In this document: one piece after another, positions 35,061 through 44,125 of the stretch
Numbering within the stretch: position 1 is the first letter of the stretch
Layout: every line of letters begins with the position of its first letter
DNA from: Haloplasma contractile SSD-17B
GTDB taxonomy: Bacteria; Bacillota_I; Bacilli_A; Haloplasmatales; Haloplasmataceae
Assembly (NCBI RefSeq): GCF_000215935.2
Contig: NZ_AFNU02000006.1
Location: 124,001-188,000, forward strand
Length of the DNA stretch: 64,000 nucleotides
Direction of reading: 5' to 3'
Program-made: the position numbers and the translations under genes
Notes under the pieces: generated by a model
What the model saw: the letters and a program-made list of their open reading frames with translations, nothing else
The model's database searches: none
Told to the model about the DNA's origin: nothing

Positions 35061-35778
35061 TGTCTTAAATATCGAACACCTTACAATTAAATATGGAAAA
35101 CATACTGTATTAAAAGATCTTACATTTAAAGTTCAGACAGGAGATTACGTTGGGATAATAGGACCGAATGGTTCTGGAAAATCAACATTAGTAAGGGGGA
35201 TTTTAGGACTTGTTCCAATTACTAATGGACAAATTGAGAAGGTAACTAATGATGATATTGGTTATTTACCACAAAAAACATATAGTAACGATCAGGTATT
35301 TCCTGCAACTGTAAAGGAAATAGTCTTAACTGGGCTTCTAAGAAATAAACGCTTCCCTAACTTCTATACGCCTAGTGATCATAAAAAAGTTGATCAAATA
35401 TTAAAAAGGTTGCAGATTATCGATTTAAAAGAAAATAAAATAGGTACTTTATCAGGGGGGCAGCAACAGAGAGTGATGTTAGCGAGAGCCGTGGTAAGCT
35501 CCCCTAAAATATTGATCTTAGATGAACCAACAAGTGCTTTAGATCCTAAGTTCAGGGAAACTTTTTATAAATTAGTAAATGATCTGAACAAAAATGAAGG
35601 AATTACAATTTTACACATAAGCCATGATTTGAATTCAGTTATGCAGTATATGAATCGAGTCCTTCATTTAGATCGAGACATATTATTTTATGGAGCAAAA
35701 GAAAAGTATCTAAAATTAGATAATAAGAAGATAGCTAAGAAACAGCAACCTGAGAGAGAAGTGGAGGTCGTTAGTTAA
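35050..35778 (+). CDS. znuC: Zinc ABC transporter ATPase ZnuC
   Basis: 242 residues. Walker A GIIGPNGSGKSTLVRGIL, signature LSGGQQQRVMLARAVV, Walker B ILILDEPTSALDP and switch His in LHISHDLNS are all present. ATG 35050 overlaps the end of znuA by 11 bases; no good ribosome binding site is seen, so translational coupling is likely. It drives the ZnuB permease, whose ATG shares a base with its stop codon. Confidence 0.92.
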   Translation: MKNNVLNIEHLTIKYGKHTVLKDLTFKVQTGDYVGIIGPNGSGKSTLVRGILGLVPITNGQIEKVTNDDIGYLPQKTYSNDQVFPATVKEIVLTGLLRNKRFPNFYTPSDHKKVDQILKRLQIIDLKENKIGTLSGGQQQRVMLARAVVSSPKILILDEPTSALDPKFRETFYKLVNDLNKNEGITILHISHDLNSVMQYMNRVLHLDRDILFYGAKEKYLKLDNKKIAKKQQPEREVEVVS

Positions 35779-36644
35779 TGAATCCAATTACAGATATTAT
35801 TGAAGCCTTGCAATATGGGTTTATGCTTAAAGCAATCCTTGTTGGTGTTTTAGTAGCAGTTAGTAGCGCCCTCTTAGGAATATTTATTGTTCTAAAGAAA
35901 TATTCAATGATTGGCGATGGGTTAGCGCATGTAAGCTTTGCTGCAATTGCAATATCATTGCTTTTATCTGAATCTCCATTTTTTCGTTCTACTATAAGTA
36001 GTTTCATTCCGGTTGAGTCACCTTTGATCCTTTCTATCATCCTTGTAATTCTTGCATCATTTGCAATTCTAAAATTGAATGAAAAAGCCAATATAAACGG
36101 CGATGCTGCTATTGGATTAGTATCGTCCTTTTCGATTGCCTTTGGATACCTGATTATATTTAAATCCAAAGGGATTAATGTGAACTTAGAGAGTTTCTTA
36201 TTTGGAAACATATTATTTATTAACAATTTAGATGTCATATTATCGATCATATTATCGATCATTGTCATCTTAACAATTATCTTTTTATATAACAGCTTCT
36301 TTTCAATCACGTATGATGAAGAATTTTCTAAAGTTATGGGACTTAAGACAAAGCGAATTAATTATTTAATCTCAATTTTGACCTCGATTACAATTGTTTT
36401 AGGAATCAGAGTGGTGGGAACGATGTTAATTTCTAGTATGATTATATTCCCAACTGTAACAGCCCTTCAGTTATCGAAAGGATTCAAGCAAACTATCATT
36501 GCAAGTTGTCTCATTTCAGTTTCGAGTGTGATATTAGGGATTTTTATCTCCTATATTTACGATTTCCCACCGGGGTCGATGATTGTTATGATCAATGCAT
36601 TATTCTTTGTAATCGTTTATATGATTCAAAAGGTTAAGTTGTAA
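35778..36644 (+). CDS. znuB: Zinc ABC transporter permease ZnuB
   Basis: 288 residues, about eight membrane spans, of the ABC-3 permease family. Characteristic parts are ALLGIFIVLKKYSMIGDGLA HVSF (around residues 34-57), and VVGTMLISSMIIFPTVTALQ (about 213-232). It forms the membrane channel with ZnuA delivering zinc outside and ZnuC inside. Overlaps znuC by one base. Confidence 0.9.
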   Translation: MNPITDIIEALQYGFMLKAILVGVLVAVSSALLGIFIVLKKYSMIGDGLAHVSFAAIAISLLLSESPFFRSTISSFIPVESPLILSIILVILASFAILKLNEKANINGDAAIGLVSSFSIAFGYLIIFKSKGINVNLESFLFGNILFINNLDVILSIILSIIVILTIIFLYNSFFSITYDEEFSKVMGLKTKRINYLISILTSITIVLGIRVVGTMLISSMIIFPTVTALQLSKGFKQTIIASCLISVSSVILGIFISYIYDFPPGSMIVMINALFFVIVYMIQKVKL

Positions 36645-36661
36645 TTTGGGTGGTGATGAAA

Positions 36662-37081
36662 ATGAAACTAAATGAAGTAAAAAATATATTAAAACATAAG
36701 GGATTACGTTTTACAGAACAACGAAAAATTGTACTCGATATTTTAAAAAGTTCAAAGACTCCACTAACTGCAGAAGAAATTTATATTCAGTATGTAAATC
36801 AAGATAAATCGATTAGTCTATCAACAATATACCGCACAATAGATGCATTTATTGCTAACGATCTTGTTGAAAAATCATACCTTCAAGATGATCAAAAAGC
36901 ATGTTTTAGTTATAATCATAATGAGCATAAACATTATTTAGTGTGTGTTGACTGTAAACGCGTTATTGAAGTAAAATCATGTCCTCTTGAAATATATGCG
37001 AATCAATTAGAATTACAAACTGATTTTAATATTACGGGGCATAAATTAGAACTGTTTGGTCATTGTCCAGATTGTAAATAA
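36662..37081 (+). CDS. zur: Fur-family regulator, probably Zur
   Basis: 139 residues. Winged helix with LKHKGLRFTEQRKIVLDILK and SLSTIYRTIDAFIANDLVEK, then the dimer domain with the His/Glu sensor site (NHNEHKHYLVC) and two structural Cys pairs CVDC and CPDC. Fur, Zur and PerR share this plan. Its place as last gene of a zinc uptake operon, and a 7-1-7 palindrome at the operon promoter, make Zur the best choice. The extended site GGTGGTGAT favours ATG 36662 over GTG/ATG codons just before it. Confidence 0.85.
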   Translation: MKLNEVKNILKHKGLRFTEQRKIVLDILKSSKTPLTAEEIYIQYVNQDKSISLSTIYRTIDAFIANDLVEKSYLQDDQKACFSYNHNEHKHYLVCVDCKRVIEVKSCPLEIYANQLELQTDFNITGHKLELFGHCPDCK

Positions 37082-37187
37082 TCGAATTTATTATGTACCA
37101 AAAATTATCATTAGAAATAACGTTAATATAAAAAATCTCCCACATAATAATAGAGAACATTTACTTTAATAGATGGGAGTAAAAATG

Positions 37188-38018
37188 ATGAATAATCACT
37201 TTGTAGAACATAATCATGTAATCAAAATTGCAGAGGATGTTTTTTGCATTCAAATTCTTTTAGTTAATAGTATCTTAATTGGACAACCAAATAGTGGTGA
37301 GTTTATACTAATTGATACAGGTGTAAAAAAGTCTAAAAATCATATAATTGACAAAATTGAATCGATATACGGTAAAAGTGCAAAGCCAAGGGCCATCATT
37401 TTAACACATGGACATTTTGACCATATAGGGTCTATTAAACAACTAATCGATCATTATAGCGATGTAGAAGTATATGCACATGAGGATGAACTTCCTTATT
37501 TAACGGGAGAAAAAGACTACTTACCGGCTGATCCGTCAGTTAGTAATGGCTTGCTAGCTAAGATGTCTCCATTCTACTCTCACAAAGGAATTGATTTAGG
37601 AAATCGTGTAAAAAAACTTCCAGATACTCATACCATTCCTTTTTTTGATGAATGGAAATGGTTGCATACTCCAGGGCATTCACCAGGACAAATCTCACTT
37701 TACCGTGAGCGTGATGGTATCTTAATTGCCTCTGACGCGATCACGACTGTTAAACAAGAATCCGCTCTTAAAGTCTTAACTCAAGAAAAAGAATTACATG
37801 GTCCGCCACAATACTTTACAACAAACTGGACCGAGGCGTATGAATCGGTAAAAAAATTAGTGGAATTAAAGCCCAATATTATCGTATCTAGTCATGGGAA
37901 ACCACTCAGTGGTTATCCACTTGCTAAGGGACTTGAAACGTTAACTCTAGGGTTTGAACGATATGAAATTCCTAAACAAGGAAAATATGTTGAAGAACGC
38001 TATAAAAATCATGTGTAA
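37188..38018 (+). CDS. MBL-fold metallo-hydrolase
   Basis: 276 residues. The metal motif THGHFDHIG (H-x-H-x-D-H, about residues 72-80), the later His in HTPGHSPGQ, the bridging Asp in IASDAITT and the final His in SSHGKPLSG are all in place. The group is close to glyoxalase II-like and quinolone-degrading hydrolases; the substrate is unknown. GGGAG lies eight bases before ATG 37188. It ends in a bidirectional terminator shared with the convergent MFS gene. Confidence 0.88.
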   Translation: MNNHFVEHNHVIKIAEDVFCIQILLVNSILIGQPNSGEFILIDTGVKKSKNHIIDKIESIYGKSAKPRAIILTHGHFDHIGSIKQLIDHYSDVEVYAHEDELPYLTGEKDYLPADPSVSNGLLAKMSPFYSHKGIDLGNRVKKLPDTHTIPFFDEWKWLHTPGHSPGQISLYRERDGILIASDAITTVKQESALKVLTQEKELHGPPQYFTTNWTEAYESVKKLVELKPNIIVSSHGKPLSGYPLAKGLETLTLGFERYEIPKQGKYVEERYKNHV

Positions 38019-38028
38019 ATGGAAAAAG

Positions 38029-38070
38029 GAAAAGGGATTCTGCTTTTTAAACAGAGTCCCTTTTTCCTTT
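38029..38070. terminator. Bidirectional terminator
   Basis: AAAGGGATTCTG pairs with CAGAGTCCCTTT, flanked by A and T runs, between converging genes. Confidence 0.9.
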
Positions 38071-38080
38071 GAACTAATAG

Positions 38081-39289
38081 TTAGTGAATGGTATTTTTAA
38101 TAGATGGAAACTGTCTCACGATTGCTAAAAGGATGGCTACTGCGATTGAAAAACCTGCTATTATTCCCCATGGTAATAAAGTAGTGTCTACACCAAAGCG
38201 ATCAATTATTCTTCCTCCTACAAATGCCCCGAGTGCAGTACCAATGCCATAAATCAAGTTAGCTATACTGAAATAGGCACCGATTAAGTCTGCGTGTGCA
38301 AATTGACTAATTAAACTATCGGTAGTTGGTAACATTAGCATTTCTCCGAAGAAAAAAATGACAGCACTTAAGGCTAACAGATAGTAGTTACCAGATAATC
38401 CAATAAGCAAGATTCCACCAGCAAATATTAGAAGTGACCAAAAAAGAGATGTCATGGGGTTAAATTTTTGTAAGATGCGCCTATTTATGTAACCTTGAAA
38501 AATAATAACAGCTACACTAGTGATGGTCCAAATTGATCCTACGATTTTACCATTCTCAAATATGGCTTCTCCCCGTAATGGCAACAATAATCCAAGTTGA
38601 GCATAAATCGCATTAATAAAAATTAAGAGTATTGCAAATACCACAAATGGTTTATTTTTAAAAATGAGTAGATAACTATTGAGTGGAATTTTAGGACACC
38701 GTTTACGCTCACAGTCTTTAGAGATAAAGATCCATGTGAAAATGGCTAATAATAAATAAATTCCTGCAGCAGAGAAGAAAATAATATTAGACTTACTAGC
38801 TGATAAAATTAAAATGATTAGTCCTGCAATTCCAACTCCAATATTGGCAAAAATGCCACGTAGAGAAAATGCTGTAGTTTCCATATCCTTTGATTCATTT
38901 GCTAACGTGGCAATTGCTGCTTTTACTGTAGGGGCATAAATTCCTGCTCCTACTCCGTTTAGAAGGGAGAATAAAACAAACATTAAATAAGAATCACTCA
39001 CCCCAAAACCAATAAGAGCAGACATTTGAATGAGTGCGCCTACAAACATTGTAGGTCGTTTTCCAACACGGTCAGACAATAAGCCACCAATAATACTTCC
39101 TAGTTGAAATGCAATGGAAAAAGAACCAATGACAACTCCTATTTTGGTAGGATCAAGTCCTGCTTCGCTTCTTAGAATAACCGGTAAGATCGGAATCACA
39201 ATATTAGAAGCAATATGCATAATTAAAACGACAGTTAGTAAAGAATAGAGTGCCTTATTTAATTTCATATTTTTTGGTATCCCAAACAT
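38081..39289 (-). CDS. Major facilitator superfamily transporter
   Basis: 402 residues, 12 membrane spans. The cytoplasmic loop GGLLSDRVGKRPTMFVGALI (about residues 65-84) is the MFS signature, and the second half has FVGGRIIDRFG in the matching place. Drug exporters of the DHA1 type look like this, but the substrate is not known. Divergent from the cadC-cadA unit, with AAGGAAGTGA before its ATG. Confidence 0.88.
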   Translation of the reverse strand: MFGIPKNMKLNKALYSLLTVVLIMHIASNIVIPILPVILRSEAGLDPTKIGVVIGSFSIAFQLGSIIGGLLSDRVGKRPTMFVGALIQMSALIGFGVSDSYLMFVLFSLLNGVGAGIYAPTVKAAIATLANESKDMETTAFSLRGIFANIGVGIAGLIILILSASKSNIIFFSAAGIYLLLAIFTWIFISKDCERKRCPKIPLNSYLLIFKNKPFVVFAILLIFINAIYAQLGLLLPLRGEAIFENGKIVGSIWTITSVAVIIFQGYINRRILQKFNPMTSLFWSLLIFAGGILLIGLSGNYYLLALSAVIFFFGEMLMLPTTDSLISQFAHADLIGAYFSIANLIYGIGTALGAFVGGRIIDRFGVDTTLLPWGIIAGFSIAVAILLAIVRQFPSIKNTIH

Positions 39290-39416
39290 GTACTCACTTC
39301 CTTGTTGTAAAAATTTATATCATATTTAGTATATACAAGATCATTATTTAAACACGGAAAATGACAATCATGTAGAATTCATTTCTATAGATTATCATCT
39401 AATTTTATTGTTTTGA

Positions 39417-39477
39417 TTGACAATGAATCTGTAATATCATAATATAGATATATAAACATATGAATAATTGTTCATAT
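39417..39477 (+). promoter_or_regulatory. Promoter and ArsR/SmtB-type operator of cadC-cadA
   Basis: TTGACA (39417-39422) and TAATAT (39440-39445), 17 bases apart. Six bases after the expected start lies ATATGAA-N6-TTCATAT (39458-39477), the known operator pattern of CadC/SmtB/CzrA repressors. Confidence 0.75.
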
Positions 39478-39493
39478 ATAAAGAGGGTGTATA

Positions 39494-39859
39494 ATGATGC
39501 AAGAAAAAAATCAAGGGCATTGTGAAGTTAAATGTATACATGAGGATACAATAGAAGACGTTCGTACCAAATTACCAGAAGAAGTAAAGATATTTGAGTT
39601 AGCAGAATTTTTTAAAACATTTGCTGATTCAACGCGGATAAAGATTATTAGTGCTTTGTCAAATGCTGAAATGTGTGTATGTGATTTGGCACATCTTTTA
39701 AATACCTCACAATCTGCTATTTCACATCAGTTACGAGTTTTAAGACAGAATCGTTTAGTAAAATATCGTAAGGTAGGAAAAATTGTATATTACTCACTAG
39801 ATGATGATCATGTTTTAGAAGTCATGAGGCAAGGTATGGAACATATATCACACGGCTAA
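39494..39859 (+). CDS. cadC: ArsR/SmtB-family metal repressor (CadC-like)
   Basis: 121 residues. The N-terminal HCEVKCIHEDT and helix-3 motif MCVCDLAHLL give the Cys ligands of the CadC-type Cd/Pb/Zn site. The HTH is TSQSAISHQLRVLRQNRLVK, followed by the wing GKIVYYSLDDDHV, and the end (HVLEVMRQGMEHISHG) has His/Asp suited to the second, zinc site of SmtB/CzrA. It should release the operator at 39458-39477 when toxic metal binds, inducing itself and the ATPase 22 bases downstream. Confidence 0.88.
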   Translation: MMQEKNQGHCEVKCIHEDTIEDVRTKLPEEVKIFELAEFFKTFADSTRIKIISALSNAEMCVCDLAHLLNTSQSAISHQLRVLRQNRLVKYRKVGKIVYYSLDDDHVLEVMRQGMEHISHG

Positions 39860-39881
39860 ACCGTGAAAAGAGGGTGACAAC

Positions 39882-42233
39882 ATGTCAGAGAGAAAAAAAA
39901 TATTTGAAGTAGACAACTTAAGTTGTGCCAATTGTGCACAAAAGATAGAAGATAAAATTAAACAGCAAATAAAGGTTGATCATGTGCACGTTAATTTTGT
40001 TACCAAACAAATCCAGGTAGAATATAGCAACTCCATTAATACTCAGGATCTTTTTGTTCAAATTAAGAAAGTTGTTGAAGAAGTAGAAGGAAGTACTGCT
40101 GTTTGTGAGTTAGTTTCAAAAAAACAAGATCAGTCTAGTAAGTATGCAGTAATTGGATTAGATTGTGCAAATTGTGCAACAAAGATAGAGCAAACTCTTA
40201 ATAATACAGACGGAATTAAAAAGGCCAATCTTGACTTTGTTTCAAAAACATTATCATATACATTAAAAGAGAATCAAAATAAAATTAAGATGCATGATAA
40301 AATAGCAAAACTTGTTGATGATATAGAACCAGGTGTCAGGCTGAAATTAATCGATCACACGAATGAAGCTGTTGAAGAGCAGGGATTAAAAATTAGTCAA
40401 CACATTCCACTCATATTAGGTGCACTTATTTTTATTAGTATACTCTTTGTAGACAAGACATCAGTACTATACATTCCTATGTTTATTATCAGTTACCTTT
40501 TAATAGGTGGCGAAATTGTTTTTAGAGCAATTAAGAATTTGTTTAGAGGTAAAGTTTTTGATGAAAACTTTTTAATGACAGTAGCGACAATAGGAGCGTT
40601 TGGAATTGAAGAATATCCAGAGGCAGTAGCCGTTATGTTATTTTATCAAGTAGGGGAACTGTTTCAGGGTATGGCTGTCAATCGATCAAGGCGAAATATT
40701 AAAAAACTAATGTCAATTAAGCCAGATGTAGCCAACCTAAAGACAGATACAGGACTCCGTAATGTTCCGGTTGAATATGTTGAAATAGACAGTATAGTAG
40801 TCGTAAAACCTGGAGAAAAGGTACCACTTGATGGCGTAATTATAGAAGGTGAATCTACACTTGATACGAAAGCACTAACAGGTGAATCGTTACCGGTTGA
40901 AGTATCAACAGATGAAGAAGTATTATCAGGTACAATTAATTTAACAGGATTAATTACTGTACGTGTTACGAAAACGTCCGAAGAATCAACGGTATCTAAG
41001 GTATTAGAGTTAGTACAGAATGCTTCTAGTAAAAAAGCACAAACTGAAAACTTTATCACAAAATTTGCTAGAGTCTATACACCAATTGTAACAATTTCAG
41101 CATTATTACTAGCACTGATTCCACCTCTATTAGTAGAGGGTCAGTCCTACTCTGACTGGTTATCCCGTGCATTTGTCTTCTTAGTCATATCATGTCCTTG
41201 TGCACTTGTAGTATCTATTCCACTCGGATTCTTTGGTGGAATTGGATCGGCATCAAAGCATGGTATTCTTGTAAAGGGTGGCAACTATTTAGAGGCATTA
41301 AACAACATTAAAATAGCTGTATTTGATAAGACCGGTACACTGACTAAAGGTGAATTTGCAGTGAAACAAGTTCAACCGACTAGTCAGTCATTCACTGAAT
41401 TACAAATCTTAGAGATTGCCGCCCATGTAGAAAGTTTTTCTAATCATCCGATTGCTCGTTCTGTGTTAAATGCATACGAAAATGAAATTAATGAACAAGC
41501 AATAGAAGAAGTAGAAGAAATTTCAGGTCACGGGTTAAAGGCTATATACAAAGATAATCAAATTGTAATCGGAAATGCTCGCTTGATGAACCGTGAATCG
41601 ATTGATATTCAGGTGGTAGAGGAAGTTGGTTCAATTTTATACATTGCAGTGAACGGTGAATATATTGGGTATATTTTAGTTCAAGATGAGATAAAAAATG
41701 ACTCAAAACATGCAATTAAACAATTAAAGGCATTAGGTGTTAATAAAACCGTTATGTTAACTGGTGATAAAAGAAATGTTGCTGAATTAGTAGGAACTGA
41801 ACTAGGTATTGACGAAGTCTATGCAGAACTACTGCCGAATGACAAATTAGATCAAGTTGAAAAACTACTTAAAGAAAAGCAAAAAGGAAACTTATTCTTT
41901 GTTGGTGATGGAATTAATGATACCCCTGTACTAGCTAGAGCTGACATTGGCATTGCTATGGGAGGACTAGGTGCAGATGCTGCAATTGATGTAGCAGATG
42001 TTGTGATTATGACAGATGAACCATCAAAAATAGCTACAGGAATAAAAGTTGCAAAGAAAACGCGTCGAATAGTTTGGCAAAATATCGTATTAGCCTTAGG
42101 TGTTAAACTATTTGTACTAGCTTTAGGTGCGTTAGGGGAAGCAGGCATGTGGGAAGCGGTATTTGCAGATGTTGGTGTTTCTGTAATTGCAGTTTTAAAT
42201 GCCATGCGAATCCTACGTTATCGTGCTAGGTAA
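39882..42233 (+). CDS. cadA: Zn/Cd/Pb-exporting P1B-type ATPase (CadA/ZntA)
   Basis: 783 residues. Two N-terminal HMA domains, each with LxCANCAxKIE (Cys pairs near residues 14-17 and 95-98). Then the transmembrane part, TGES motif, the metal-site SCPCALVVSIPLG (about 436), the phosphorylation site DKTGTLTKG (about 481), the HP motif SNHPIARSV and GDGINDTPVLA (about 675). The CPC motif with ArsR-type control points to Zn/Cd/Pb rather than copper. Two HMA domains are more than the usual one of staphylococcal CadA. Strong terminator follows. Confidence 0.93.
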   Translation: MSERKKIFEVDNLSCANCAQKIEDKIKQQIKVDHVHVNFVTKQIQVEYSNSINTQDLFVQIKKVVEEVEGSTAVCELVSKKQDQSSKYAVIGLDCANCATKIEQTLNNTDGIKKANLDFVSKTLSYTLKENQNKIKMHDKIAKLVDDIEPGVRLKLIDHTNEAVEEQGLKISQHIPLILGALIFISILFVDKTSVLYIPMFIISYLLIGGEIVFRAIKNLFRGKVFDENFLMTVATIGAFGIEEYPEAVAVMLFYQVGELFQGMAVNRSRRNIKKLMSIKPDVANLKTDTGLRNVPVEYVEIDSIVVVKPGEKVPLDGVIIEGESTLDTKALTGESLPVEVSTDEEVLSGTINLTGLITVRVTKTSEESTVSKVLELVQNASSKKAQTENFITKFARVYTPIVTISALLLALIPPLLVEGQSYSDWLSRAFVFLVISCPCALVVSIPLGFFGGIGSASKHGILVKGGNYLEALNNIKIAVFDKTGTLTKGEFAVKQVQPTSQSFTELQILEIAAHVESFSNHPIARSVLNAYENEINEQAIEEVEEISGHGLKAIYKDNQIVIGNARLMNRESIDIQVVEEVGSILYIAVNGEYIGYILVQDEIKNDSKHAIKQLKALGVNKTVMLTGDKRNVAELVGTELGIDEVYAELLPNDKLDQVEKLLKEKQKGNLFFVGDGINDTPVLARADIGIAMGGLGADAAIDVADVVIMTDEPSKIATGIKVAKKTRRIVWQNIVLALGVKLFVLALGALGEAGMWEAVFADVGVSVIAVLNAMRILRYRAR

Positions 42234-42261
42234 CTAAAAAAATATATTAAGTAACAAAAAT

Positions 42262-42292
42262 GACACTGACTGATTATCAGTGTCGTTTTTTT
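42262..42292 (+). terminator. Intrinsic terminator after cadA
   Basis: GACACTGA pairs with TCAGTGTC, followed by G and seven T. Confidence 0.9.
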
Positions 42293-42301
42293 GTGGAAGT
42301 A

Positions 42302-42330
42302 TTTACAAGAATATTTTTAACAGGTATAAT
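42302..42330 (+). promoter_or_regulatory. SigA-type promoter
   Basis: TTTACA (42302-42307) and TATAAT (42325-42330) with 17 bases between, before the small membrane protein gene. Confidence 0.65.
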
Positions 42331-42361
42331 ATAGACAATTTGAAATGAAGGATTATGAGGT

Positions 42362-42718
42362 ATTAAAAATAAACATTTATTTTTAATTTTTATAGTATGT
42401 TTTGTAATGGCACTCTTACTTTCATCAAATGCTATTGCTATGTTAATAGGATCTATTGGAATAGCAGGAATAATGATTCAATATAGATTGAATTTTGAGA
42501 GTCTAAAAAAGAAATATAGTTTAACAGTGATCTTTATTATTTTAATGATCATAGGAATCTTTTTTATTGAAGGATCAGACGATGTCAAAGGAGTCAGACA
42601 CATGGATACATATTACCATGTCTTTAGGGTTGGACTCTTAATAACAGCTCTTGGATTTTCTGGCTTTGTCATCAATATGTGTGAGTATTTTAAAGAGAAT
42701 ATGCGTAAAAGAGGTTAG
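42362..42718 (+). CDS. Small membrane protein with doubtful start codon
   Basis: The frame is certain from ATG 42407 (103 residues), but no ribosome binding site precedes that ATG. The frame stays open back to 42359. Upstream codons encode KNKHLFLIFIVCFV, a natural start for a first membrane span, and AAGGA (42348-42352) lies nine bases before an ATT codon at 42362. Initiation at ATT, giving 118 residues, or a one-base error joining it to the ATG at 42346, would explain this. The protein has three to four membrane spans and no recognised family. Confidence 0.5.
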   Translation: MKNKHLFLIFIVCFVMALLLSSNAIAMLIGSIGIAGIMIQYRLNFESLKKKYSLTVIFIILMIIGIFFIEGSDDVKGVRHMDTYYHVFRVGLLITALGFSGFVINMCEYFKENMRKRG

Positions 42719-42889
42719 CGATAAGTTGACCTCTTTTTGATTTATGAACTAATTCAATAATACATCCAATCTGCTAATGGTAATAATTAGAACAGTAAAA
42801 CACGAATTATTATTAGAAATTGTTTATCATATTATATATAGTAGGTAAGAATATTAGTAATCACTAATAGAAAGATAGGAGTTTTTATA

Positions 42890-44125
42890 ATGGAAATAAG
42901 AATACCAGAATTTTCACTAGTCGTTTTAATTGGAGAAGAACATACAGGAAAGACAACATTTGCTAAACAATTTTTCAATGATAAAGAAATTTTCTGTACT
43001 GAGTACTGTGAAACATTATTATCAGGTGATGATGCTCCTGTATACAAGCATGACTCATTTGGTTTATTACATTCAATAGTAACAAAGCGCTTAAAAAATG
43101 GTAATTTAACCGTTGTTGATGAAGAAAATCTAACTCAATCGATGCGAGAAAAACTCATCCAGATTACAAAAAAGGCAGATTGCTACCCTGTAGCTATTTA
43201 TTTTAAAGGGAAAGGAAATTTACATCATGAACAAAATCTGGAACGACTAAAAGGATTAAGTGATGATGCAATTGTTAGGCAATTAAAAAAAGAACGGTTT
43301 AAATATGTATACATAATAGGAGACGATCACCAGTTTGATGAGGTTAGAATTATCAAAGACTTATCACCAAGTAATTTAAAGACAGAGCAAGGACCATTCG
43401 ACATAATTGGTGATGTCCATGGATGTTATGATGAACTAGAACATCTACTTACAAAGCTTGGGTACACGATTAAACGTGATATAAAAAGTAAATATGGTTT
43501 TGATGTAATAGCACCTAAAAATCGAAAAGTTATCTTTGTTGGGGACTTAACAGATAGAGGACCAAATGTTGTCGACTGTTTTAAACTAGCGATGACAATG
43601 ATCGACGAGAAACAAGCATTCTGTGTAATGGGAAATCATGAGGCAAAGTTATTGAAAAAATTAAATGGACGTAATGTTAAATTGAAGCATGGTTTAGAGA
43701 TTACAATGGAACAACTTGAGCATGAAACTGAAGAATTTAAGGAACAGCTAAGGAATTTTGTTGATCAGCTTGCTATTCACTTAGAATTTGACAATGGTAA
43801 CTTAGTAGTTGCACATGCAGGACTACCTGAACGTTATCATGGGAAAAAGTCAGGGAAAATTAGAAGTTTTGCCCTTTACGGTGATGTAGCAGGATTTGAT
43901 GAAGAGGGAAGACCGATTCGAAAAGACTGGTCATTAGACTATGAGGGCAACGCAACAGTCGTTTATGGCCATGTTCCCCGAAAAGAGTATTATATCTCCA
44001 ACAAAACGTATGGAATTGATACTGGTTGTGTATTTGGGGGTAAACTGACCTGTTTACAGTATCCGGAGCTAGTATTAGTTCAAGTTCAAGCAAATCGGGT
44101 ATATAGTGAACATAGAGATTTTTAA
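42890..44125 (+). CDS. Kinase-phosphatase: P-loop kinase fused to a PrpE/Pnkp-type metallophosphatase
   Basis: 411 residues in two domains. Residues 1-155 form a P-loop kinase domain (VLIGEEHTGKTTFAKQFF) like the polynucleotide kinase part of bacterial Pnkp. Residues 165-411 are a calcineurin-like phosphatase: FDIIGDVHGCYDELEHLL, VIFVGDLTDRGPNVVD, FCVMGNHEAKLLK, VVAHAGLPERY and VVYGHVPRKEYY supply all metal ligands. Bacterial Pnkp of RNA repair has the same order plus a ligase domain of about 400 residues, missing here, and no hen1 neighbour is seen. It could heal RNA ends without sealing, or act on nucleotides such as Ap4A. Confidence 0.8.
   Translation: MEIRIPEFSLVVLIGEEHTGKTTFAKQFFNDKEIFCTEYCETLLSGDDAPVYKHDSFGLLHSIVTKRLKNGNLTVVDEENLTQSMREKLIQITKKADCYPVAIYFKGKGNLHHEQNLERLKGLSDDAIVRQLKKERFKYVYIIGDDHQFDEVRIIKDLSPSNLKTEQGPFDIIGDVHGCYDELEHLLTKLGYTIKRDIKSKYGFDVIAPKNRKVIFVGDLTDRGPNVVDCFKLAMTMIDEKQAFCVMGNHEAKLLKKLNGRNVKLKHGLEITMEQLEHETEEFKEQLRNFVDQLAIHLEFDNGNLVVAHAGLPERYHGKKSGKIRSFALYGDVAGFDEEGRPIRKDWSLDYEGNATVVYGHVPRKEYYISNKTYGIDTGCVFGGKLTCLQYPELVLVQVQANRVYSEHRDF

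Noticed and set aside
41852-42205. 117-codon frame opposite the end of cadA
   Set aside because: It lies fully inside a certain gene on the other strand and has a composition expected from the reverse of its codons.
42828-42836. CATATTATA as another SigK-like -10
   Set aside because: No AC at the right distance, no AGTG context and the area is AT-rich; probably chance.
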